Assembly (NCBI RefSeq): GCF_001006785.1 | Contig: NZ_CDHO01000001.1 | Coordinates: forward strand, 310,001 to 374,000 | From: Hyphomicrobium_B sp001006785 | Lineage (GTDB): Bacteria > Pseudomonadota > Alphaproteobacteria > Rhizobiales > Hyphomicrobiaceae | Length of the DNA stretch: 64,000 bases | Direction: 5' to 3' | Shown: positions 54,981 through 63,097 of the stretch, in pieces | Position numbering within the stretch: position 1 is the first letter of the stretch | Layout of the letters: every line of letters begins with the position of its first letter | The notes under the pieces: model-generated | What the model was told of the DNA's origin: nothing | What the model saw: the letters and a program-made list of their open reading frames with translations, nothing else | Databases searched by the model: none | Position numbers and translations under genes: made by a program

Positions 54981-55333
54981 CACTCCGAGAAGGGCGCGCA
55001 ATTGTTCCTCACTGGCTCAACGTGGCCCTGTAAATGCGGCCGTTTTTGATGATGATTTTGAAGTTGTCGGCGGGATCAGTTAACTAGGTCGATATTGTCC
55101 AGCGGATTGCGTTTTCACAAGCAATAAGTCCGCGAGTGTGCCGCGTTCTACGACTGCGAGAACTACATTTCTCGTCTTCCAGGCGCTACAAAACGGATTA
55201 AACTCAAATTCTAATGCGGAATTCTCCCAACAAGGGAGAGCCGTTCGCTGACTTGCCGGAAGGCAGCCGAGAAGGCGCGGCAACGTTTTCGATTGCGCTT
55301 CAGAACCGCGGCATAGCCAAAAGCGTCTGGAAG
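54981..55333. other. Intergenic region between DUF4105 gene and sensor kinase gene
   Basis: About 350 bases, less GC-rich than the housekeeping part. A minus-strand frame near 55080-55283 ends RGTLADLLLVKTQSAGQYRPS and reads like a protein tail, but lacks a supported start, so it may be a gene remnant. No terminator for the sensor kinase gene or promoter was found. Confidence 0.4.
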
Positions 55334-56731
55334 CTAAGCTGCGTTAGACGCGAGCGGCTTTGGAAATGTGATTACGACGATCAAACCTGGATTGTTGTCG
55401 GCGAGCAGAATTTTAGCTCCGTGCAAATCCGCAATGGATGCCACGAGGCTGAGGCCAAGGCCGTTTCCTTTTGTCGAACGACTTTTCTCCAAACGATAGA
55501 GGCGCCTGAAAACTTTTTCGCGCTCTGCAGCCGGGATTCCAGGCCCGGTGTCTTTGATCGTCACTTTCGGTCGTCCGTCTTCCTCGCTCAGCTCGACGCC
55601 AATTCCCGATCCCGACGGGCAATGAACGATCGCGTTTTCGATCAGATTGATAAAGAGTTGATTGAGAAGTTTCCGATCGCCGTGGACGAACATGCGCGGT
55701 GAATCGCCGATCAATCCGGAAAGTTCGTGGCTCCGTTCCTCGGCGACGGCTTCCAGCGCATCGAGGATGTTGGCAAGCAAAGCGTTGAGTTCGACGTCAA
55801 CGAAACTTGTCTTTCGCGCTCCGGATTCGATTTCCGAAATCCTCAACAGGGCGTCAAACGTTTCCGAAATCTCGTCGATTTCCTGAACCGCTGCACCCAC
55901 GACTTCTTGATATCCCGCAAGATCGTGTGGGCTCCATTGTGCGATTTCGAGCTTTTGGCGCATGCGCGCGATGGGCGTGCGCAGGTCATGGGCGATATCC
56001 ATCGACACTTGTTTCAGATTATCGATGAGAGCCTGCAATCTGTTCAGTGTCGCGTTGACCAACGCTGAAACTTGGTCGAGATCGTCTCCGGCGCGACTCA
56101 GAGGGATGCGTTCTTTCAGGTGGCCCGAGGCGACGGCGTTCAGCACGGCATCCATCTTTGCAATACGCCGTTGAGCGCTCATGCCAGAGACGTAGCCGCC
56201 GATCATGGCTGAGAAGACCGACAGCCCAATACCCCACAAGAGGCCTGTCAAAAGTACCCGTTGCGCGTCCTTGATGTCTCCATTTCCATCGCCGACGAAC
56301 AACGCGCCATTTTTCACCGGCGTCCATCGCCCGAGAACTGCCGTGCTCGTACGCGGCGTCGTCCATGCTCCGACCAACGGTAGCTCATCCCAGGGAATCG
56401 TCTTCCAACCAGAGAAGCGAGGAATGACCCGGATGTTGCCAGCAACGTACTCGCCCTTGCTATCGACGAGGAGGTAAATGTCTTCATTTGACTGGGCGAC
56501 CGCGGCATGACGACTGACCATTGCGGCGACACCATCGAAACCGCCGTTGACCTGCAGGTCAGATAACGTTCTTTGCACCTCGTCGACGTGAGCTTTGAGA
56601 TTATCGACAAGCTGCGCGCTGATCACAAAGTACAGAACCGAAAAGATCGCGAGATTTGTCAGCGAAACGATTGCCGCGACCAATGCCGCCAAGCGAATAG
56701 CCGCGCGTTGGGTCAGTCTAGTCTTTGTCAT
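55334..56731 (-). CDS. Sensor histidine kinase of a metal-type two-component system
   Basis: A 465-residue membrane kinase starting at ATG 56731, which overlaps the regulator gene by 14 bases. It has a transmembrane helix near 15-40, a periplasmic domain of about 120 residues, a second helix (LLTGLLWGIGLSVFSAMIGG), a HAMP domain, then SMDIAHDLRTPIARMRQKLE with the phospho-accepting histidine, NLIENAIVHCPSGSG, IKDTGPGIP and GNGLGLSLV. The periplasmic part lacks a clear Met-rich motif, so metal sensing is inferred only from the neighbouring cusAB genes. Confidence 0.9.
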   Translation of the reverse strand: MTKTRLTQRAAIRLAALVAAIVSLTNLAIFSVLYFVISAQLVDNLKAHVDEVQRTLSDLQVNGGFDGVAAMVSRHAAVAQSNEDIYLLVDSKGEYVAGNIRVIPRFSGWKTIPWDELPLVGAWTTPRTSTAVLGRWTPVKNGALFVGDGNGDIKDAQRVLLTGLLWGIGLSVFSAMIGGYVSGMSAQRRIAKMDAVLNAVASGHLKERIPLSRAGDDLDQVSALVNATLNRLQALIDNLKQVSMDIAHDLRTPIARMRQKLEIAQWSPHDLAGYQEVVGAAVQEIDEISETFDALLRISEIESGARKTSFVDVELNALLANILDALEAVAEERSHELSGLIGDSPRMFVHGDRKLLNQLFINLIENAIVHCPSGSGIGVELSEEDGRPKVTIKDTGPGIPAAEREKVFRRLYRLEKSRSTKGNGLGLSLVASIADLHGAKILLADNNPGLIVVITFPKPLASNAA

Positions 56732-57395
56732 CGATGCGATAGCCAAGACCTCTTACGGTGCGGATCAATGGAATGTCGCCGGGCCGATCGATTTTTAATC
56801 GCAAGCGGCTGACATTCGTTTGCACGATAGAAGTTTTGGGATCGAGTTCCAAATCCCAAACTTGTTCGAGCAGCATTGAGCGTGTGACGACGCGCCCGCG
56901 GTTGCGCACTAGAATTTCCAGCATGCGGAACTCACGGGGCTGCAGACGGATGATCTCTCCACCGCGCTTGATCTCGCGCTTGATCAAATCGACTTCGAGA
57001 TCGGCAATCCTATAATAGAAATCTTCATGTGCTATCGGAGGCCGCCGGCCGAGAGCCGCGACCCTCGCGACGAGTTCGCCGAGCGCAAATGGTTTCACAA
57101 GGTAGTCGTCGGCTCCGCTTTCAAAGCCTTCAATTCGGTCTTCGATGCCGCCAACGGCGGTCAAAAACAGGATGGGCGAACTCACGCGGGCCGCGCGAAG
57201 ACGTTGAACGATGGATAGTCCATCCAATCCGGGCAGCATCCGGTCGATGACCAAGACGTCGAACCCGCCCACAATGGCGTGCTTAAAGCCGGTCTGGCCG
57301 TCGTTCGAGACGTCAACATCGTAGCCATTTTTGACGAGACTTTGTTTGACGAGTTTTGCCGTTTGGTCGTCGTCTTCGATAAGAAGAATTCGCAT
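56718..57395 (-). CDS. OmpR-family response regulator
   Basis: A 225-residue regulator with a receiver domain (LLIEDDDQTAKLVKQSL, phosphorylation site D51 in VIDRMLPGLDG, FLTAVGG, DDYLVKPFAL) and a winged-helix DNA-binding domain (LQPREFRMLEILVRNRGRVV, TSIVQTNVSRLRLKI, VRGLGYRID). It is first in a two-gene unit with the sensor kinase. Its targets are probably cusBA or the small exported proteins nearby; I could not pick out a repeated operator. Confidence 0.92.
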   Translation of the reverse strand: MRILLIEDDDQTAKLVKQSLVKNGYDVDVSNDGQTGFKHAIVGGFDVLVIDRMLPGLDGLSIVQRLRAARVSSPILFLTAVGGIEDRIEGFESGADDYLVKPFALGELVARVAALGRRPPIAHEDFYYRIADLEVDLIKREIKRGGEIIRLQPREFRMLEILVRNRGRVVTRSMLLEQVWDLELDPKTSIVQTNVSRLRLKIDRPGDIPLIRTVRGLGYRIDDKD

Positions 57396-57715
57396 CAGAG
57401 ATCATCGGTTGAGAACATATTGTCGGGATCGCCGTTCGATCGTCGGGTTGGGGAACAAGGAGTTCCAGGCGTTATTCATTTTAAGATCATATGGAGTGAA
57501 GTTGCTCAATTGTTGTGAGGTGGAAGGCTCCGAACCGGCCATCATGACCTGCGAAACGCAACGTGATCGGATTGAGGCGGAAACCTTAGAAATTTGTATG
57601 GTTCCCGGACGCCGACGCGGCCTGAAGGCAGGCAATCATACAAGTCGGCGATGCTGCCGCCTCAATGACGGCGGACATCGCTTAGAATTTCGAAGCCGGA
57701 TGGGGGGATGCCTAG
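57396..57715. other. Divergent regulatory region between response regulator and exported-protein genes
   Basis: About 320 bases with no supported gene. The frames running through it have poor codon use. The stretch around 57470-57500 (TTATTCATTTTAAGATCATATGG) is the least GC-rich and a likely promoter zone, but I found no clear operator repeat. Confidence 0.4.
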
Positions 57716-58171
57716 ATGTTTCATCCGGCAGGACATGTTTGCCGCAACCGCAGAATTGCGCTCGTTGCGGGCGCGCTGCTTGTGAATTCGCAAGCGGGCG
57801 CGGGAACGGCCTGCATAACCTGCGCTCAGCCAAGTTTGAATGTTCGCTGTGAGATTCGAAAGTCGGAAGCGGTCGAAGGATTGCCGTTCGGAGAGGAACT
57901 TCTGAATAAGGCGTGCGCGAAGGTCGTTAAGTGGTCCTATAGCGCCCACCGATGTCATGCGGTGAGAGACACGACGTGTCTCGATTGGCCGGAAAAAAGC
58001 TTTTCGCTCAAGGAAGCCAAGCGTGCGCTTCTTGGGGAAGCTCCGCCCTTGCCGGCATCGGAGCCGCAAAATCCGGCATCGCAATTGCCGCCGGATGGTT
58101 CCGTCCAGGCGCCGCAAAATGCCTTCACGACCGCGTGGCACAAGTTCATCGCCTTTTTTACGTGGCACTAG
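57716..58171 (+). CDS. Exported cysteine-containing protein of unknown function
   Basis: A 151-residue protein with a signal peptide ending about AGAG (residue 27-30). The mature part has five to six cysteines: ACITCAQPSLNVRCEIRKSE, LLNKACAKVVKW, HRCHAV and TTCLDWPEKSF, spaced as if for disulfides. It ends with a Pro-rich segment and a hydrophobic NAFTTAWHKFIAFFTWH tail. I do not recognise a family. It lies directly before a small TPR lipoprotein gene, both between the two-component system and cus genes. Confidence 0.65.
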   Translation: MFHPAGHVCRNRRIALVAGALLVNSQAGAGTACITCAQPSLNVRCEIRKSEAVEGLPFGEELLNKACAKVVKWSYSAHRCHAVRDTTCLDWPEKSFSLKEAKRALLGEAPPLPASEPQNPASQLPPDGSVQAPQNAFTTAWHKFIAFFTWH

Positions 58172-58175
58172 CTGA

Positions 58176-58559
58176 ATGACGCCCCGTGCGATCCGAAACA
58201 CGCTTCGAATTAGACGCCTGACTTTGCTGATCGTCATCGGCATTCTTTGCGGTGTGGCAGGTTGCGACAAGCCGGATTCCTCCGGCAATGAGGGAATAGA
58301 TCGGCAGACTTGCCTGGGGTCGGAGCTTGGGCCGGTCGAGGCTCTTGCGGCGTGTTCGCGTTTCATTGCGGCAGCGAACAACCGAACGCTTAGCCGCTCG
58401 GATGCTTATTACAATCGTGGCGTTGCGTTTGCGGATTTGGGTGAATGGCATCATGCCAAGCTTGATCTTGAAGATGCGCTTAAGCTCGATCCGAAAAACC
58501 GCTGGGCCAGCCAGCGGCTCGAAAATGTGATTCAAGCTTTGTCGAAAGCGGGAGGCTGA
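58176..58559 (+). CDS. Small TPR lipoprotein
   Basis: A 127-residue protein with a basic start, a hydrophobic core (LTLLIVIGILCGVAGC) and a lipobox VAGC, so it is a predicted lipoprotein. After it comes a TPR-like helix pair: ALAACSRFIAAANNRTLSR, then SDAYYNRGVAFADLGEWHHA and KLDLEDALKLDPKNRWA. It begins only four bases after the cysteine-containing exported protein stop, so both probably act together at the envelope. Confidence 0.75.
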   Translation: MTPRAIRNTLRIRRLTLLIVIGILCGVAGCDKPDSSGNEGIDRQTCLGSELGPVEALAACSRFIAAANNRTLSRSDAYYNRGVAFADLGEWHHAKLDLEDALKLDPKNRWASQRLENVIQALSKAGG

Positions 58560-58585
58560 ATGTGAATCGCCTCATCTGGGATTTC

Positions 58586-59017
58586 TTACCGCCATGCCAC
58601 GAGGACGGCTCCGGAAGCCATCATTGTTATGCCAATCCAGTTGATGAGCGAAAGCGACTCTCCGAGAATCGTTACGCCAAATATCGCGACCAGAACGACG
58701 CCAAGCTTATCAATCGGTGCAACGAGGGCCGCGTCGCCGATCTGCAAAGCCCGGAAGTAGCAGAGCCAAGAGGCTCCCGTGGCTAAGCCTGAAAGCGTGA
58801 GAAACAGATACGTATGAGCCGAGATGTCGTTCACTTGTTGGAAAAGGCCGCGCGCAAGAAGAATGGCGCCCAGTGCCACCATAACCACCACCGTGCGAAT
58901 GAACGTCGCGAGATCCGAGTTGATGTTGGCTACGCCGATTTTTGCGAAGATTGCTGTCAACGCCGCGAAGGTCGCCGATAGAAGAGCCCATGCGAGCCAG
59001 CCGAATTTTAATTCCAC
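58586..59017 (-). CDS. EamA-like small drug/metabolite transporter
   Basis: A 143-residue protein with four transmembrane helices, a single EamA unit. It starts at GTG 59017 with GGAGC upstream (MELKFGWLAWALLSATFAAL), and has AKIGVANINSDLATFIRT and LVAPIDKLGVVLVAIFGVT, the pattern of small-multidrug-resistance-like COG2510 proteins. It probably works as a dimer. No substrate can be assigned. It is opposite in strand to its neighbours and converges with the TPR gene. Confidence 0.85.
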   Translation of the reverse strand: MELKFGWLAWALLSATFAALTAIFAKIGVANINSDLATFIRTVVVMVALGAILLARGLFQQVNDISAHTYLFLTLSGLATGASWLCYFRALQIGDAALVAPIDKLGVVLVAIFGVTILGESLSLINWIGITMMASGAVLVAWR

Positions 59018-59111
59018 TGTATCAGCTCCTGTGTGTGCGGACTTTTGAGCATCAGATTTTTACGACATCTCCACGGCAGCTCATACTGCCAACGGCGAAG
59101 GACATGCAATC

Positions 59112-59885
59112 ATGACTGAGGAAGAGGGCGTGCATCCGGCGACGGCGTCGAAGGTGGCTGAAATTACGCTTGCATTCTGGATCCTGAAAATCCTTGCGAC
59201 GACGCTCGGAGAGACCGCCGGCGATTATCTCTCGATGTCGCTGGATCTTGGATACTACGCAGGACTTGCGATTACGCTTGCCGTTCTTGTTGTCGTTCTC
59301 GCGGCCCAGATAAAGTCGCGTGCCTTGCATCCGCTGCTGTTCTGGCTCGCGATTATCGCCACGACGACGGCTGGAACCGAAGTTTCGGATTTTATGGATC
59401 GCTCCCTTGGTTTGGGCTATGCGCTCGGTTCCGCGCTTTTGGTTGCCGGTCTGCTTCTGACGCTTGCATGCTGGTACATGCGCGCTGGCGATCTGACCGT
59501 GTATCCGCTGTACCGTAAGGACAGCGAAATCTACTTTTGGCTCGCGGTGCTATTCTCAAATAGTCTCGGCACAGCCTTTGGCGATTTCCTCACTGACAAT
59601 ATCGGTCTCACGTTCCTGCAGGGCGCGGCAGTGACGGCAACGATCATTCTGATCGTCGGCGTTCTGCACTATTCAAAGTCTCTGCCCGATGTTCTGCTGT
59701 TTTGGATCGCCTTCGTATTTACACGTCCTTTTGGTGCGACGTTCGGCGACTTCCTCACCAAGCCGGTGGAGGCCGGCGGTTTGAATTTGCCCCGCGATTA
59801 TGCGTCTTTGACGACGTTGGTTCTGCTTCTCGCAATTCTCTTTATTTCCACTCGTAGGACAGACAAGAGATACGAAAAGCGATGA
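59112..59885 (+). CDS. COG4705-type membrane protein
   Basis: A 257-residue protein with seven to eight hydrophobic helices, built from four similar units. Each has an aromatic-rich GD motif: TLGETAGDYLSMSLDLGYY, TTAGTEVSDFMDRSLGLGY, NSLGTAFGDFLTDNIGLTF and RPFGATFGDFLTKPVEAGG. The pattern (T/S)xGxxxxDFL is that of the COG4705/DUF347 repeat family. From memory such proteins are often encoded near metal-resistance or two-component genes, as here, but their function is not known. Confidence 0.85.
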   Translation: MTEEEGVHPATASKVAEITLAFWILKILATTLGETAGDYLSMSLDLGYYAGLAITLAVLVVVLAAQIKSRALHPLLFWLAIIATTTAGTEVSDFMDRSLGLGYALGSALLVAGLLLTLACWYMRAGDLTVYPLYRKDSEIYFWLAVLFSNSLGTAFGDFLTDNIGLTFLQGAAVTATIILIVGVLHYSKSLPDVLLFWIAFVFTRPFGATFGDFLTKPVEAGGLNLPRDYASLTTLVLLLAILFISTRRTDKRYEKR

Positions 59886-59938
59886 GCTGGAAGCAAATGA
59901 TCCCTGCGTAGCACGCGCGAGTTCGGGCGCTCGTCTGC

Positions 59939-62900
59939 TCACGCAGGGCTTGTGACTCCGATCTGCGTATGTAGCTGCGTCTTGGAGGGAAGGCGCCAGC
60001 CTTTCACCAGGCCATAGATGGCCGGGATCACGATGAGTGTCAGCAGTGTGGACGAAACCATGCCGCCGATCATCGGCACGGCTATGCGCTGCATCACCTC
60101 AGAGCCGGTCCCGGTGCTCCAGAGAATAGGCAACAGCCCGGCCATGATCGCTACCACCGTCATCATCTTCGGCCGTACGCGCTCGACGGCGCCGACCATG
60201 ATCGAATCGTAGAGGTCTTCGCGGGTGAAGGGCCGTTTATGCAGCAGGCACTCGGCCTGAACCTCGCGCATGGCGTTGTCGAGATAGATGAGCATGATGA
60301 CGCCGGTTTCGGCGGCAACGCCGGCCAGCGCGATGAAACCGACGGCCACGGCGACGGAGAGGTTGAAGCCCAGCCACCACATCAGCCAGAAACCGCCGAC
60401 GAGAGCAAACGGCAACGACAGCATCACGATCATGGTCTCGGTCAGTCGCTGGAAGTTGAGGTAGAGCAGCAGGAAGATGATCATCAGCGTTACCGGCACA
60501 ACCATTTGCAGACGGGCTTCGGCGCGTTCCATGTATTCGAACTGGCCACTCCAAACGAGATAGACGCCTGGAGGCATCTTCACCTGCGCCTCCACCGCCG
60601 TCTTGGCATCGGCGATGTAGCCGCCGAGGTCGCGGTCGCGGATGTCGACGTAAACGTAGGTCGCGAGCTTGGCGTTCTCGGTGCGGATGGCGGTCGGCCC
60701 TTGGGTCAGTTTGATGTCCGCCACTTCGCCCAGCGGCACAGTGCCGATGCCGCCCGGAAGCGATACCACGACGTCCTTGGCGATGGCCTGCGGGTCGGAA
60801 CGAAGGTCGCGCGGGTAGCGCACCGTGACCGTATAGCGTTCCCGCCCTTCGACCGTGGTCGTGATCGGCTCGGCGCCGAGCGCCATCGAGATCACCTCCT
60901 GCACGTCCGCGACCGCCAGGCCGTAGCGAGCCAATCGCTCGCGGTTCGGGACGATCTCAAGATAGTAGCCGCCGAGCACGCGCTCGGCGTAGGCGCTGGA
61001 GGTTCCGGGCACACCCTTGAGCACGGATTCCACCTGGCGCGCGACGCCATCGATCTCGGTGAGCTCGTTACCGATGATCTTGATTCCGACCGGCGTGCGG
61101 ATGCCGGTCGAGAGCATGTCGATGCGCGCCTTGATCGGCATGGTCCAGGCGTTGGAGACGCCGGGAAACTGCAACGCCTTGTCCATCTCCGCCACCAGGC
61201 TGTCGGTGGTGACGCCGGGACGCCATTCCTCCTTCGGCTTGAGATTGATGATGGTCTCGAACATTTCGGTCGGCGCGGGGTCGGTGGCTGTCTGCGCCCG
61301 CCCCGATTTGCCGTAGACCGAATCCACCTCAGGAAACGACTTGATGATGCGGTCCTGCGTTTGCAGCAGCTCCGCCGACTTGGTGATGGAAAGCCCCGGC
61401 AAGGTCGTGGGCATGTAGAGCAGCGTGCCTTCGTTGAGGTTCGGCATGAACTCGCTGCCGAGCTTGGTCACCGGCCATATGGAAACGGCGAGGATGATGA
61501 CGGCGATTCCAATGGTCAGCGTCTTCGCCTTGAGCACGGTTTTGATCACCGGGCGGTAGATCGCGATCAGTGCGCGGTTGATGGGATTCCTCTCCTCGGG
61601 GATGATGTGTCCGCGCACAAAAATCACCATCAACGCCGGCACCAGCGTCACTGAGAGCAGCGCGGCTGCGGCCATGGCGAAAGTCTTGGTGAAGGCCAGC
61701 GGCCCGAACAGCCGCCCTTCCTGCGATTCCAGCGTGAAGATCGGCAAGAACGACACGGTGATAATCAGCAGCGACAGGAACAGCGCGGGGCCGACCTCCG
61801 CCGCTGCGCCGATGAGAATCTGGATGCGCGGTTTGTCCTTCGGCGCCCGCTCCAGATGCTTGTGGGCGTTCTCGATCATCACGATGGCTGCGTCGATCAT
61901 CGCGCCGATGGCGATGGCGATACCGCCGAGGCTCATGATGTTGGAGCCTATGCCGAGCGCGCGCATGGCGGTGAAGGCGATCAGGATGCCGACCGGCAGC
62001 ATCAGGATGGCGACCAGCGCGCTCCTGAAGTGCAGTAGGAAGATGATGCACACCGCTGCCACGACGAGGCTTTCCTCGATCAGCGTGTGCTTCAAGGTTT
62101 CGATGGCACGGTGGATGAGCTGCGAGCGGTCGTAGACCGGCACGACGTCAACTCCGGGCGGCAAAGAGGGCGCAATCTCCTTGAGGCGCTGCTTGACGTT
62201 GTCGATGACGGTCAGCGCGTTGGCGCCGAAGCGTTGCAGGACGATGCCGCTCGCGACTTCGCCTTCGCCGTTCAACTCGGCGATGCCGCGGCGCTCGTCG
62301 CCAGCGATCTCCACATTGGCCACGTCCTTCAAGAGAACAGGCGTTCCGGCGTTGGCCTTGAGCACGATCGCCTTGAGGTCGCTCTCCCCTTTGAGATAGC
62401 CGCGCCCGCGCACCATGAACTCGTGCTCCGCCAGCTCCAGCGTGCGGCCGCCGACGTCCATGTTATTGTTGCGGATCGCCTCTCTGACCGTGTTGAGGGA
62501 GATGTTGAAGCTACGGAGGCGGCTCGGGTCGACCACCACGCTGTACTGCTTGACGAAGCCGCCGACGCTGGCCACTTCCGCAACGCCGCCTGCCTTGGAG
62601 AGTCCGAAGCGCAGGTTCCAATCCTGTATCGAACGCAAGTCGGCAAGCGACTTGTCCTTGGATTGCAGAGCATATTGATAGACCCAGCCGACGCCGCTGG
62701 CGTCAGGACCCAGCGTTGGGGTGACGCCGGCGGGCAAGCGCTTGGCGGCGGCGTTGAGGTATTCGAGTACGCGCGAGCGCGCCCAATAGATGTCGGTTGC
62801 GTCCTCGAAGATGACGTAGAGAAACGAAACGCCGAAGAACGAGAAGCCGCGCACGACCTTCGAGCGCGGCACGGTCAGCATCGCGGTGGCGAGCGGATAG

Positions 62901-63097
62901 GTGACCTGATCCTCCACCACTTGCGGCGCTTGCCCCGGGAATTCCGTGTAGACGATGACCTGCGTGTCCGACAGGTCGGGGATGGCATCAAGCGGCAGAG
63001 TTTTCACGGCCCATACGCCCGCCGCCAATGCGAAGGCGGTGGCGATAAACACCAGCGTCAGGTTCCTCGCTGACCAGGAGATCAGACGCGCAATCAT
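59939..63097 (-). CDS. cusA: CusA-type Cu(I)/Ag(I) RND efflux pump
   Basis: Inner-membrane proton-driven pump of 1052 residues, with the twelve-helix RND layout (DAIPDLSDTQVIVYTEFPGQ at the N-terminus; LSLGGIAIAIGAMIDAAIVM in the fourth helix with the proton-relay region). In E. coli CusA, the metal path uses methionines 573, 623 and 672. All three align here: M562 in LLYMPTTLPG, M612 in APTEMFET and M661 in ARIDMLSTG, with identical spacing of 50 and 49. That supports Cu/Ag, rather than Zn/Co/Cd, as substrate. It overlaps cusB by ATGA. Confidence 0.95.
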   Translation of the reverse strand: MIARLISWSARNLTLVFIATAFALAAGVWAVKTLPLDAIPDLSDTQVIVYTEFPGQAPQVVEDQVTYPLATAMLTVPRSKVVRGFSFFGVSFLYVIFEDATDIYWARSRVLEYLNAAAKRLPAGVTPTLGPDASGVGWVYQYALQSKDKSLADLRSIQDWNLRFGLSKAGGVAEVASVGGFVKQYSVVVDPSRLRSFNISLNTVREAIRNNNMDVGGRTLELAEHEFMVRGRGYLKGESDLKAIVLKANAGTPVLLKDVANVEIAGDERRGIAELNGEGEVASGIVLQRFGANALTVIDNVKQRLKEIAPSLPPGVDVVPVYDRSQLIHRAIETLKHTLIEESLVVAAVCIIFLLHFRSALVAILMLPVGILIAFTAMRALGIGSNIMSLGGIAIAIGAMIDAAIVMIENAHKHLERAPKDKPRIQILIGAAAEVGPALFLSLLIITVSFLPIFTLESQEGRLFGPLAFTKTFAMAAAALLSVTLVPALMVIFVRGHIIPEERNPINRALIAIYRPVIKTVLKAKTLTIGIAVIILAVSIWPVTKLGSEFMPNLNEGTLLYMPTTLPGLSITKSAELLQTQDRIIKSFPEVDSVYGKSGRAQTATDPAPTEMFETIINLKPKEEWRPGVTTDSLVAEMDKALQFPGVSNAWTMPIKARIDMLSTGIRTPVGIKIIGNELTEIDGVARQVESVLKGVPGTSSAYAERVLGGYYLEIVPNRERLARYGLAVADVQEVISMALGAEPITTTVEGRERYTVTVRYPRDLRSDPQAIAKDVVVSLPGGIGTVPLGEVADIKLTQGPTAIRTENAKLATYVYVDIRDRDLGGYIADAKTAVEAQVKMPPGVYLVWSGQFEYMERAEARLQMVVPVTLMIIFLLLYLNFQRLTETMIVMLSLPFALVGGFWLMWWLGFNLSVAVAVGFIALAGVAAETGVIMLIYLDNAMREVQAECLLHKRPFTREDLYDSIMVGAVERVRPKMMTVVAIMAGLLPILWSTGTGSEVMQRIAVPMIGGMVSSTLLTLIVIPAIYGLVKGWRLPSKTQLHTQIGVTSPA

